Assembly (NCBI GenBank): GCA_905250885.1
Contig: CAJNOQ010003411.1
Coordinates: 1 to 20,336, forward strand
Length of the DNA stretch: 20,336 nucleotides
Direction: 5' to 3'
Source of the DNA: Didymodactylos carnosus
Lineage: Eukaryota > Rotifera > Eurotatoria > Philodinida > Philodinidae
This document shows, piece after piece, positions 1 to 12,300 of this stretch (its first letter is position 1; each line of letters opens with the position of its first letter). The notes beneath the pieces were generated by a model, which was not told where the DNA came from, did no database searches, and saw only the letters and a list, made by a program, of their open reading frames with translations. The position numbers and the translations under genes are program-made.

Positions 1-333
1 GGAAACGACATTTCGGCGCAACGACACTTAGACGCAACGACACTTGGACGCAACGACATTTGGGTGCATGCATGACAAAAGCATTCAGTAAGAGTGCATT
101 TGTTAAAGTATGATGCATAACGATAAAAGTTTCTTTAAACAAACTTGGTACGGCGTAAGAGCTTTTTCTATATTACTCATATTCAACCGTAATCACTATT
201 TGTTTAATCTTCATCGACACTCACACTCACACTCACACATACCCGTACCGACGCCTTTGACCTTCAACTATGGTTGCGCTCAAATGTCGTTGCGCCCAAA
301 TGCCGTGTAATACATTGTGCGCCCAAATGTCGG
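1..333. repeat. Opposed arrays of a 16-bp repeat (foldback-like)
   Basis: Positions 5-68 hold four head-to-tail 16-bp units of the type ACGACATTTGGGCGCA (starts 5, 21, 37, 53). The same unit occurs in the opposite orientation at 275-290, 291-306 and, after an 11-bp spacer, 318-333. The centre (69-274) is AT-rich and carries a short ACTCAC microsatellite at about 217-237. Termini built from short tandem repeats in inverted orientation are the hallmark of foldback-type elements, so this may be one; the left edge is cut by the window. No coding is seen, and the short open frame across 110-310 is built mostly from the microsatellite and repeat units. Confidence 0.7.
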
Positions 334-344
334 TATACCAAATA

Positions 345-1150
345 AACTTCTAAATAAACAAGAATATTTTTGATCCCGAAAAAATGGCATAATTGAGATC
401 GTATATTGAAATTTCAATAGAAATAGCACAGAAGATCCCTGTTTTTTACAAAAAATATTTTCGACACTATCGCCTCCAGTGTAAATAAATATTTTTATTT
501 ATTATGCACACAATTAATTTCAGAATGCTTATTTTGTTTTATGAGCAGTACTACTAATCCTGGCTAGTCTCTAGTAAAGAAAGAGAAAAACATCTTTTTC
601 ACTTTTCATAGGTTCTACTAGATACCTCCGTCATCGATTTCACTGCATATCTTAACACATTTATGTTTTATCGAGTCTAAATAAAGAAGTTCTAATTGTG
701 CAGATTACTTTGAATATTCACTCACTCTTTTGACAAAGCCGTTTTCACTTTATTTTGGTTGCTTTTCGGATCTGAGTTGCACTTGATGGAATATCCCACA
801 TCATTGTCAAACTAATAGAATGAACACATGCATATTCTTTTAATTCATATTTACGTGTAACATTCTCTTTTTCAATAGTGACAATGAAAAGTGGAAAAGA
901 CAGTTTTCTCTTTCTTTACTAGAGACTGACTAACCAGAATTAGTGGTACTGCTCATAAAACAAAATAAGCATTTTGGAATCAGTTGTGTTCATGATAAAT
1001 AAAAATATTAGTTTACACTGGAGGCAATAGTGTTGAAAGTATTTTTTGTAAAAAACAGGGATCTTCTGTGCTATTTCTATTGAAATTTCAATATACGATC
1101 TCAATTATGCCATTTTTTCGAGATTATTTGTCATTTTATCCAATAAAGTT
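345..1150. mobile_element. Non-autonomous long-inverted-repeat (foldback/MITE-like) element
   Basis: The left arm 373-609 and right arm 884-1124 are inverted copies of each other with scattered mismatches and small indels. The outermost clear match is ATCCCGAAAAAATGGC at the left against ATCTCGAAAAAATGGC read inward from the right. Weaker similarity (AACTT, ACAA blocks) extends out to about 345 and 1150, so the true ends are uncertain. Each arm contains the perfect palindrome TATTGAAATTTCAATA (404-419 and 1078-1093). The 270-bp centre has no coding potential. No clean target-site duplication was found, and the superfamily is not identifiable. Confidence 0.8.
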
Positions 1151-3348
1151 CGCTAATGAAAACGCGATCGGCGTGATAAACAGAATAATCTGAGATAATA
1201 TGTTTTGAATGATAGTCTATGATAAAAAAATAAGAGATTGAGAAACTTTAACTCGTATTCAGACTGCATTGTTTTACGTATAAATCTAAGTTTTCCCCAG
1301 ACGTCGATTCTTATATACAGTAAGAGTCAGTCAAAAATCTCACTAGAAAATTCTAAATATCAAATAAGACCAGCGTAACAGTCTTATCAGATTCTTACAT
1401 AGATTCCACAGGAAACTGGAAAGAATTTCATAGAATACGTATAAGGATCTGTTAAGAGATTTGTAAGCATTCCGTATAAAGTGATAAGAATTCTTGTGAT
1501 GTTTTGCTTATGGAATTGTTACTTGAAGTTTCTTTCTGATCTGAAAATTGTTAGATTTTGCTCCGTAAGTTGATCGACATTAGTGCTACCTTTTTGGTTG
1601 TCTATCTTTCAAACGAACATTCAGCATATTCGATAACCTATGTTTTTTGGAAGTGTGGTTTAGAGGTTTTTCGAACCTTCAGAGAACACTTTTAGAGCTA
1701 GACAGTGACACAAATTCTGAAATTAGACAGCTGAGCCCACATGTTGATAAGCTTATCACAAAATCGAGTTGCTCAGTGTAAAGAATGTTTTTTTTACAAG
1801 GGTTCTTAAGCAGCAGCATCAACGATATGACATGAAAAGATGTTCTTCATAATATAATAAATTGAATAGGGCAGAATTTATCAGCTAAAATCGTTTTAAT
1901 TATATTAAAACACTCATTAAGTACCACTTCTAAAGTGCACAAACGGCCTACAATGTACACATATCATTTGTATGATTCTGCTTTTATGTAATTTCTACTT
2001 TATAAAAAAGCATTTTGATCATCATGTTAAATTTTCAAATAAAAAAAGTTCGATATCGTCTTATTCAAACAAAAATATGTGGAGCTGATTATACACTGTG
2101 TAATAGTCATTCGTTCTTCTTCAACGCTTTTATTTCCGTTTTTTTTCTTTTCTTTCGTGGAAATTTAACATATGTACGTCGTGCATGTCACTTCAAATAT
2201 ATGACTCTTTTTATGATGGTGGTGCTTATTTACATGAGTATATATATATATATATTTATATATAAGTGAACAGGATTTGGTGGCGATGGTGATGATAACA
2301 GCACAGTACCACTAAGCATATAGACTTTCAAAAAATTTACGTAAATAAGAATTGTGCAAACAGATGTTAATGTAAAGAGAGACACTTATTCCGAGGACAA
2401 AAAGGTATTTTTAGTTGAACAATGTGTACAGATCATGGCATAAGTTATACTCGCCTTAATTTCTGCTGATACGTTTTAAATGTTTCGGTCACTTTTCGCA
2501 TTCTAATTGAATATAATATATCATTCTTCATATAGTGCTGTAAGATTATCGAACCATCAAAGTTCAGTTCTATCCGTCTCAGTTTATGGTATATGAGATG
2601 ATAAAAAGTTTGAAAATCTACGAAAAAAACAAGTTTAAAATACGGAGCTGTACTGTTCTAATCATTTTCGAAGAAGTGATCTCTGCAACTAAGAGTTCTT
2701 AGCAAGATTATCACACACATACACACACACTTTAAAACAAATTGTCATTTACGGAAACAATAGGTTGATTATAAATTTTTTGTCTGCCTAAGCATCACCG
2801 TATTATCTATTGTACAATGTCTCCTTGTATAGTGTGCGTCAACATTGGAATTAATCATTAAGTTCTCCGATGTAATACTTCAGCCTATTTCAAATTTTTA
2901 TCTGTGTCCCTAAAAAAATCTGTATTAATTGTTTTTTTTGTGTATATGTATCTCATTCGTAACCTATTTAAATTTACTCCGTGTTTTTGAGCGAACTTTA
3001 ATATAGAAGGTAGGTGGTTTAACATTTCTAAATTTGTTTTTTTGTGTGTCTTGTTTTTTTAAAGACAAAAAAGAAAACAAATTGTTTGATTTCATCATTT
3101 CTAATTCTTTGTATATATACACGTATATCAATGAGTATGTATGCATAATGTGTACCCATTTTTGATATACAAATTTCATTTTATTTTATTTTTTTGAAAA
3201 GAACGCGATTTTATTCTGTTTTATTTAATCATGATAATAAACGTTGTCAATTTTAGTCCATTCTTTTAAATCAGATTGTGAAACAACTATTAATGTGTGT
3301 TTGTCATTGAAAGCAAACAAAACAACGATTTCTGTCAACAATACCACC
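1151..3348. other. Gene-free AT-rich stretch
   Basis: No exon with recognisable protein similarity was found. Small structures present: the 14-bp palindrome TGATAAGCTTATCA at 1745-1758; an 8-bp-arm hairpin GTTTTAATTATATTAAAAC at about 1894-1912; a TA microsatellite at about 2237-2266; a CA-rich tract near 2710-2730. Short open frames here are low-complexity and judged spurious. The right end would hold the 5' UTR and promoter of the zinc-finger gene if the exon at 3349 is real. Confidence 0.6.
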
Positions 3349-3366
3349 ATGGCATGCTCTGCTCAG
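3349..3366 (+). CDS. Candidate first coding exon of the zinc-finger gene (six codons)
   Basis: An ATG in near-ideal Kozak context (ACCACCATGG) opens six codons, MACSAQ, ending CAG directly before GTAAAA, a usable 5' splice site. Joined to the acceptor at 9317, the reading frame continues as L-D-M-V-T-N-D-P into the long zinc-finger exon. A phase match alone has a one-in-three chance, so the Kozak context and donor carry most of the weight. If real it gives a 614-residue protein; otherwise translation starts at 9324 (606 residues). No transcript evidence is available. Confidence 0.35.
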
Positions 3367-6300
3367 GTAAAAATCCTCTTTTTTATAGTTAAAATACTCT
3401 ACAGTTATCGGAAAAAAAGGTGTTCATAACCATTTTATTTTATGTGATCAAAATCTTCTGATTTCTGTTTTGCTCAATATGTTTCCTCTCATACCAGCTG
3501 AATAATTATTAAACTCTTTAGCAGACGTGTAAGTTTGTTCGAAGTATAAGCTGTAAACGGAAGAACGGGATTTATAATAAAGAATTTAGCTCATACTCCT
3601 TGAAGTTACAGTGAATCTTAAATCAATTTAAAATAAAGTAAGCTCTATCAATTAACATTTATTTCAGATAGCTTCTCTTATAAAATCAATATTCGTATGA
3701 TATTTCCGTTCAAGTGATTGAGTTCCTATGTTTTTTTCTCAATAAAACGTATAACTATTATTTTTTAGCAGAATGATGAGGGATTTTATCAAACGTTCTA
3801 ATTAATAAATCAAAGTTTTTAATTATTTCTTCATTATTATGTTGTCTATTTCATTTACTTCGAGATGTACAATGTTGTATGAAGGGTAGACTTTGAAAAT
3901 GTTCAAAAACTACCGATTCCTTTATCGAATTTTTCTGTTTTTTATTTCGCGATTAGGACTATAATTAGATGACGACAATCATTATAGTCATCACTTAATG
4001 TTTTCCTGACATAGAATAGGCGACGTTCGCTCTTGCTTCTTCCTTCTATTCAATTGGCCTTCTGGCATTACTAGGGTTTCTCCATTATAAAACGTGTGCT
4101 GATGTAAACATACGATATATGAAAAAAAAAGAATTTGTTTTAAAAAATGTAAATTATCTTATATTTTTTTAGCTTTATTTATCATACTAAATCGTATACA
4201 GAGAGGAAGGGTTTTCTTTATCGAGTGTGTATACATATAGCGGAACGGATGACAAGTTCTCAAATAACTTCACTTTTCTGACAAGCGAGTTATACGATTT
4301 TTCTCTTATGCACTCATTTTTTAAATACTTCAGTCAGTTTTTATTTTTATATACACAAATTTGTTAAACCATAATATGCGTAGTGAAAGTGAATTAATAA
4401 GAGAGAAAAGACAAAGAGAGTAATTTTTATGTACCTTAATAGAAACAAAAAAAAAAAAACGAAAAAAAGTTTTGTGCACATTAAAAAAGGTTTGTTTCTT
4501 TTGCCAAAAATAAACAATGGATTTAACTTGAAAAATCGACGTGTGTGCGGATATCTCTCCTTCTCTCTCTTTCTCTTTCTCTCTCATTTTCTTAAAGTTT
4601 TTTTTTATCGTCAAAATCGAAACTTGATCATCATCGTGAAAAATAAATAAAGGGATTATAAGCACATCAAAATATTTAAATGACGATGTGGAGTAAACAT
4701 TCTAACTCCCATCTGCTTTTTTTCAGCAAAAAATTGTAATATACTCAATTGTGCACAATTTATATAAAGCTTTATCAAACAACGAATATAAAAAAAGAAA
4801 AAATTAAACTAAAAAGAAAGTGAGTGAGTGAGTGATTGAGAGACAAAAAATAGAGAGAGTGAATTTTTTATTGTGTGCTTTACATTTATCCAATATATAG
4901 TCATTTATAAAAAACAAAACAAAAAGATTAAAAATGTCCACATAGTTCTTATTCTCTAATATGGAAAATAATAATAGACAAGAAGTAAGTTATAATATCA
5001 TTAATTCTGTTAAGACTTGATAAGGACCATGATGACCATTGAAAACATTCTCTAAATTCTGTTAGAGATTCAGAGGCGATGCGCATATAGATCCTTGGAA
5101 GAATCGATCTCAATCGAAATGGTTCATAACTACTCGCTTATTAATCGTTAACTAACGATCTAAGAACGTTCAGTTGACTGTACAAATTATCCATTTTTAA
5201 TTTTATCAATGTTAACAAGCCATATTTTCCTGTTGTTCATTGACAATTATATTTTCTGAGCCCGTTAATAACATGTATATTAGACAGATTGAATAATCGT
5301 TGTCAGTAGAAAATCGTTTTAAATCACTTTAAACATCACAATGGTTTTCTTTTCTTGCTCAATGCTTTTGAAAGACTTCTTCCTTCTTAAATCTTTTCCA
5401 AGGCAAGCTTGAACAATACTTGTGCATAATGCGATGAACAAATGTGAGCAGTGTGAAGTCTATATATAATTGTAAAAACGAATGAGTGTGTATATGATAA
5501 CTGTGTTTTTATGATATTAGCCTTTCTCCTTTATTCTTTTCTTCTTTCTTTTATACTAGCATTTGTATTTATCCAAGCTCAACGCTTTTTTTTGCGATAC
5601 CCATTATACGTATGTGTAAAAATGAAAGATTAATTGGTTATAGTTAACGGCCACCATAAACGGATCGTTTTGGTTACATTTTATTTTTCAATTGTTATTA
5701 GTATATATAATTGCCTTTGAAAAACTTAAAAAATTTTTCTCTATCTCGAATATACATTGAAGTGTAGTTGTAGTATATAAGAATAAGATAAGGAAAGATC
5801 CGATAATCCGTATTACAGATAATACTATGCTTCTAAGTGTTTTACCAAGACCAAGAAATGCGCAATAAAAACACTATTTTAAGAGTAATCAACTGAAAAT
5901 TAACATTTTCTAATATATGACGATAAACGACGTAGAGAAATTTCGGTAACGATATGATTGTTGATCGTCTGGGACTAGAAATGCTCATAAAAAATATCTT
6001 TAGTTATTTTTTTGACTTTTATATAAATTTATTAAATTTGAAAAATTTAAAAACTCATAATTTGAGTAATGATTATTTTTTTTGTCGCCACTGTTTTTAC
6101 GACGAGTAGAGTTATATTCTTATTGTAATGCAAGTTAACGTCATAGTATTCTGTAGTATGAACATGTCGCTTTATCAATTGTAGACACCTAATTTAGTAT
6201 ATGTATTGCTTTGATTTGACATCTGAAAAAAAAAAAGAATTCTTGATCAGTGAAACAAGATATGGAAATTGACACTCTAATTATTCTACTGTATAACGTT

Positions 6301-6789
6301 CTGGTATATTAATCAATTGCAATTTATAGACGTCATAGTTTGAGTGTTATGAATGCCACTATGGTGTTGATCTTCGACCAAGTTTTATTATGACCATTTT
6401 TATATCCTAGATTAGTTTTAACAAATTTGTTCATCCACTCAATGAAATACATAAGGTGAACTGCTTTTTTTTTCTCTTTTAAAATATGTGTATGTCGTTG
6501 TTTGCTGATCAGAAACTAAAAGTAAACATAACCTGATGGTGTGGTGTAATTTCATCGATTTTCTGATATTCTTATCGTGATTTATGAAAAAAAAAGTATT
6601 TGTCATCCAACTATAGAAGAGAAGAAAGAAAAAAAAAGAACCTTGCTATGGTAGTTTTTTTCTGTAGAGTTTCAAAATTACAAACAGTATCATATATTTG
6701 TCTTTCCGGTTTCCTTAATAGGATAAAAATAAGTTTTCCACTCGGTGTTTGTAGAACAATAAACATTCAACTTTACTGTTTTATGTCAA

Positions 6790-7053
6790 AGTATAGAGAG
6801 GTCAGCTCTCTGTGCTGCATAATTCGTTTTGTATAACTTTCTCAATTAAATCATAATCATCGTTTATGATTTGTTTATATTATTAATTATGTTGAAGTTC
6901 ATCAGAGTTGTTGAATAAATCATTTGTCCAAACATCGAGTTTAACTTATTCATTCAAAAAGGAATCTTTGGAAATGTTTTCGGAAAAAAAAGCGGAAGAA
7001 GAGAACGAATATATTTCTCTTTTTCTCACAATTTTCATTCTTACCTGTGAAGT
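6790..7053 (+). repeat. Dispersed repeat, copy A
   Basis: About 264 bp closely match 16359-16625 in the same orientation; most of the central 200 bp is identical apart from single-base changes, with more divergence at the left end. The match begins near AGTATAGAGAGGTCAGC and ends near TTACCTGTGAAGTG. Flanking DNA on both sides is unrelated to the flanks of the other copy. There are no terminal inverted repeats and no coding. Read on the minus strand, its end is a canonical CACAG/GTAAG splice-donor sequence. Confidence 0.85.
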
Positions 7054-8677
7054 GTTTGTTAACAGCTCAAATCTCTTGCCGAAAGCGGTCATATAATTAT
7101 GATTCTTTCTTCAACAAACAAAAAAGAAATATTTGTTTACTTAACATAACATAACATGCAAAACTCCAATGTCATGAGTATGAGTTTTCTCTCACTTAAG
7201 TTTTTGTTTAACATAAATAATATGACACATTCACACACCTGAAATTTTTTTTAAAACATATTCGTTTGTCAAAAGCATCAATCAATTATAATTCAGATTA
7301 AAACTGATTAAACAAAGATTAATTAGTTCAAAGTAGAAGAATTACAATAACTTTATTTGACGCTTTTAATCAGGTTTGTTATCTGTCGTTCTGTGCTTGA
7401 TCTATCTTTCACCGTTGAACCGCTTTATCTTATCATCATATTCGTCTAAATGAGCAAAAATCAGACTGATTCACATTTTGTGATTTGAGGAGATCTGATG
7501 GGAACCGCATTGGTCGATTCGGTAGATCAGTAGATCATCATATTTCGAGCATTAAAAAACCTCAAAAATGTCCGATCTAATCTAAATTCGTTAGAAAGAA
7601 ATCGGTTCTCTCTAACAAGTTGAACGAATATTTTTCTTGTTTATAACAAGTTACTTATTAAGATGGCATCCATATCTTAAAGTGAGAGCTTAAATCAGAT
7701 AGCGGCAAATTGGTAATTATCTACTAATGAGATAGGATCTTTTCGCTTTAAAAACAGATGGAAGAGTAAGCGTCACAGATAGCAATGTTTTGTGACCGTG
7801 TTTATTTAATTCTTTATGCTTTAATGAGCACGTTCATGGTCTATATTTATAATTAAGTTTATATTATAATCGATCGTTGAGACAAAGAGGAGAGAAGGTA
7901 AGTGATCGTTCTCTAATCTCTTATATTCAAAGATCGTTTAATACACTTCTTATTTTAAATTTCACTTCTCTTTATTCTCTACAGTAATTGTTCAATATTT
8001 GCTTATCTTGTATTGTGCCATTTTATTAGTAAACACGTTATACAAACATTGACAGAGAGAAAGAGAAGAAAAGAAATGGAGTGCGTTTATTCAAATAAGA
8101 AATTTTTGAAAAAAAAAAGATGGAATCAGTTTAACAAATTGAGAGACCATATAATAACAAAGAGAGAAGAGACGACAGTTTAAAAAAGAGAGGAATATAT
8201 ATATCGACATTGATTAAATTTGTTAAACAGTCTATTTTTTTTTTTTTCATAATTAAATTTCTTAGTTTTGTTAAGATTGATCACTTTGAAGTAGGATTAT
8301 TTTTTTCAACAAAATAATCACGTTGGACTTCTTCTCGAAATCCATTGATGCCGCAGAAAAGCGAAAATTAACGTTTACTCATATTGATATTGAATTAGTA
8401 CCACAGTTAACTTCTTTGATTACAACAGCACACTACATGAATGACATCAGTTCGGTACACGAGAGTGGTAGGTTGAAAGGATCGTTGATCTAATATGAAT
8501 AGTGGAAAGTTTGATGATCCGTTTCTTCTATCTAGTTACAAGAGCAAAAGTATCGAACGCTTCCTGTTATACAAGGACCACGCAGTCAAAATATATTTTT
8601 TTGGAAAAAATGTACCAATAATTTTTGACACTTCTTCATTGACATCTGTAGTGTAAACTATATCTGTCGTCATACCA

Positions 8678-8699
8678 AGACAGAGGTACACCTCTGTCT
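8678..8699. repeat. Perfect hairpin, 10-bp arms
   Basis: AGACAGAGGT and its exact reverse complement ACCTCTGTCT are separated by two bases. It is isolated in AT-rich non-coding DNA. It could be a transposon footprint or a structured-RNA stem; nothing nearby decides. Confidence 0.6.
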
Positions 8700-9310
8700 G
8701 ATGATGAGATTTGAAATACTATTCAGTCTGTCAAATGTATAGTAATTTTTTTGGCACTAGAACACGATAATGTCTCTATATACATAAGTACACAGAAGAA
8801 AACAAAACAATTTTTTAAGAAACAAAAAAAGGCGTCTTGTTTGCTAAACTAAGTAAACAAAACTAAAAAATATTCAACAAGAAAAAAGAAGAAAAATGAG
8901 CTACAGTAGTTATAAATGTAATTTTCATAGTTTTCTCTCTTTCGCGTGTACTCTTGTTATAACTCCACTAAATTACACATCTATGAAAATTATACATATT
9001 TCTTGTGTATATTGTTTCTGTCATATAATACATACTTTTTCAAAAATTAACATTATACTCATCGTATTGAAATATTTAAGTGTTGTAGTATTATAACTAA
9101 TCGAAAATTAGTTTCTTTGAACTACTATTGAACAAAAAAAAACAATTTCAAGTTGTGTGTGTTTTTTCTTTTTTCAATAAGTTGACCCTATTCACCAATT
9201 ACTTTTGTAAACATAATAATCTATGTTTCTCTTTTGAAAACAATTCGTCAAATATTTGACATTGAAAATAGTGTGTTGAGCAAAGTACTTTTATTTATAT
9301 TTTTTCTTAT

Positions 9311-9323
9311 TTTCTAGCTAGAC
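9311..9323 (+). promoter_or_regulatory. 3' splice acceptor just upstream of the zinc-finger ATG
   Basis: A pyrimidine-rich tract ends in TTTTCTAG at 9317, and the ATG follows at 9324 after only six bases. This may accept the cis-spliced exon at 3349-3366, a non-coding 5' UTR exon, or a trans-spliced leader. Bdelloid rotifers are known to trans-splice a leader, and the KYNU gene in this window has the same arrangement. Confidence 0.6.
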
Positions 9324-12300
9324 ATGGTTACAAATGATCCATTAGACAATGGTGGTGTTTTAGATTTGAGTGTGAAAAAAGTGAAACCAAAGCAACAGCG
9401 AAAATCAGCTAATGTGTATGCGCAACAATTATCATTGTTACTCTCACCACCATCATCTACCACATCGATGTCATCCCCATCTTCAACAGCTTCTCTATCG
9501 CCTAAAACAATTGCTACCACCTGTCATATTCCAAAAGCCATGAAACGTCCGATCGCTGAAGATGCACCGATATCCATAACACCACCCACACGTACAACAG
9601 CAAAACGTCCATTAAGATTTCAATGTAAATATTGTGATTACAAAGCACCATCAACGTCATTAATGCAAAATCATATTTATCGTCATACTGATTTGACACC
9701 ATATTCATGTGCTTATTGTGGTCATAAATCGACAACAAAATCTACCATAATGGTACATATTGAACTGTGTCATCCCAACATGGAAGTAAAAATTTTAGAA
9801 AATCGTGTGAGAGAAACAGATTTCTATCATGATTTAAGCACTGAAAACAATAAATCATCATCAAAATTACCATCACCAATGCCGACTATTGGATTGAAGA
9901 AAAATAAATCAAACATTAAAAGTTGTTCTTCATCATCTACAAGGATTGTTGGAGAACCAACTATGAAAAAATTACGTTCAAATAGTTATGATGAAGTACC
10001 AATTAATGGTGTAGCTATATCATTGAAAAATATCACTGATTCACCCATATCCGATGGTTATAGTGATGAAGTAGAAAATGTTGAACCATTGATCGATGAA
10101 GACTTTGATAATAATGAACATGACAACGATGATCTACTGACAAATGTCGATCAAACCGGACAACAGCAGACGTTAAAACTAAAAATTGAAGTTGAATCGT
10201 ATAATACTATTCATCAAAATACAAAAAAATATGACGACACACAAATTGATGATAATGGTAGGGTTGTTTTGACATTTAAGTAATCGAAACGTTCTTTTTT
10301 ACCCCTTAATTGACTCTAGACCAACGACCAATTATTCCCACTTAAATCTGTCTTATATATCACAAATTGAATTTCTATTCATTTTGTTAGGAATGGGAAA
10401 ATTTACGAATTATTAGTATCATATAAAAAGTTAGATAGTTTGCATGAGAAAGCTTTAGTTCACCATTTTATGTGTGTGTTTATACAAGGTTAAAATAACA
10501 ATAACCTTATATAATGCTGCGAAGTGTGTGACAGATATGATTAATTATTTTTTTAATATCTGTGTGTGTGTCAATTTTCATACTAACTCTTTGAATTTTG
10601 AATAAGTTTTGCTTCTGAAAGAGTATTGATCTGTTTATTGTTTAAAAGTTCCGTTAATAGCCTGTTCGATGATGTAGACCTTTTTTGTTTGTTTGACTGA
10701 GTGAATTTAGTACGTATTTGTTGAAACAGTGTGTTGCACACAGAAACCAATATATTGTTTAATTCTTAACCGAAAATTTACTAATAGACTGACATCTTGT
10801 TTTTATTTGTTCATTTAGACAATGATTACATAACAGTATTCAATAGGCCAAAACAGTATTTTGGCAGTTTATATGAACCGGACAAACAATATGCATGTAA
10901 ACTATGTTCATACACGACAAACCATCGACCATCAATGGAAGATCATGTTTTTGTTCATACAAATGAGAAACCATACAAGTATGTTTTGTTCTTATCAAAT
11001 TCTAATGTAAAAGTTAACAATTTTTCTACTTTGTGATGATGTGGAAGAGGTAAACTTTTGATCACTAAACATGAGCTTCGTAACAATTATTAGTGGCAAA
11101 GTTCATTGCACTAAGACCCTCGGGTCCAGAAGGAATCATGTTGTTTAGCTAGCTTTGAGCTAAGAAACAAGGGCTATTATTGTCTTACTATTTTTCATCA
11201 TGGAAAATTTTCTGTGATATGAACTATCAACAATCAGATAAATTTTTACTGAATCAAAAACATTTTTGTCAATTGTTCATTATTTCAGACATGCATATTC
11301 ATCGTTTTTAGTTTCATGTCTTCATTTCTACTATATCTCAACATAAATTAACTTACTCAACTATATCTCAATATAAATTAACTTGAAAAAACGTTTGTGG
11401 TACTATGAATTTCTTTCTGTTCCTCGTTCTCTCTCTACTTCTGAACTTTTCTAACACCATTTTTTTTTGCGGAAATCACATATCGTCTGGAGACAGAACA
11501 CAGTTTTTTTTTAGAGTGGAATAAACGATAAAACTCTATTCTGAGCACGTTTAAAATTATACAAAGGAGAAAAGAAGAGATGAGATACTTGCATTTGTAT
11601 GTGTATGTACATGTTTTCATTTTTAAAGGAAATTTAATCCACACATACACATGAGTTTGAACTACAGTCTTTATATATTAAACAAGCTCAGACATTAATA
11701 CTCTAGGACAAACAAACAGCGCGACTGTTTGAATGAAATCAATTTAAAAAGTAAAAAGATAATTTTGAGAGACAGTATCTTATCAGAACGAAACGACTTA
11801 TCTTCTAAAACATGAGTGTTGGATAGTTGGGGCTTTTCTTAACATAATTTAACTAACGAGCATAAAAAAAGAAACTTTTTAATCCATGACGAAAGGGCCA
11901 TGTCAGACATAGAGAATTTCTTGCTCTACAAAGGCTTCTATTTATCACTACGTGTTATTTGAAAAATAACGAAAGCTCAGGATAGATAAGAAACATATAA
12001 CGATGAAATGTTCAGTCAACGTTTTAGTGCCTCCTTAGGTTTATAATAATTTTTTTTAATATAATGTGGAAAATAGGCGAACACTTGATAAGAAATTCTC
12101 TCTTCTCTGCGCCGAGCGCGAATTTTCAAACCGCATGTAAGTACTAAAAAGATCAGATACAAAATGGCTTAATAGTTCCAATCCACGTATTATAGGCATA
12201 ACTCAAACAAGACAAAATCTCTATTATTATCCAAAGCATGTTAAGCATTCTGAATTGCTCAAAAAGTTTGTTTTGTTTATAGATGTGGCTATTGTGGTGA

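Larger units (their letters stand above)
3367..9317 (+). other. Candidate 5.95-kb intron or 5' flank of the zinc-finger gene
   Basis: The segment runs from a GTAAAA donor to a pyrimidine-rich acceptor ending TTTTCTAG at 9317. It contains no convincing exon. Visible contents are a pyrimidine (CT) tract at about 4553-4586, a GTGA microsatellite at about 4820-4835, one copy of a dispersed repeat at 6790-7053, and a 10-bp-arm hairpin at 8678-8699. If the upstream exon is wrong, the same DNA is promoter and intergenic sequence. Confidence 0.4.

Noticed and set aside
1-333. CRISPR-like array of 16-bp units
   Set aside because: Units are directly adjacent without spacers and occur in both orientations; the genome is eukaryotic.
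2015-2269. Open frame of 84 codons on the plus strand
   Set aside because: Phe/Tyr/Ile-rich composition from AT-rich DNA, ends in a TA microsatellite, no motif, no splice structure.
4330-4665. Overlapping open frames on both strands (111 and 73 codons)
   Set aside because: Both arise from poly-A and CT-repeat tracts, giving Lys/Glu/Arg or Phe/Leu/Ser runs; neither looks like a protein.
9314-9738. Minus-strand open frames opposite the zinc-finger exon
   Set aside because: Antisense shadows of a well-supported coding exon; they have no motif of their own.
10258-10283. Zinc-finger gene ending at the stop at 10281
   Set aside because: Splicing at the GTAGGG donor keeps phase into exons with two more fingers and a canonical linker; the short form would be intron read-through, though an alternative isoform cannot be excluded.
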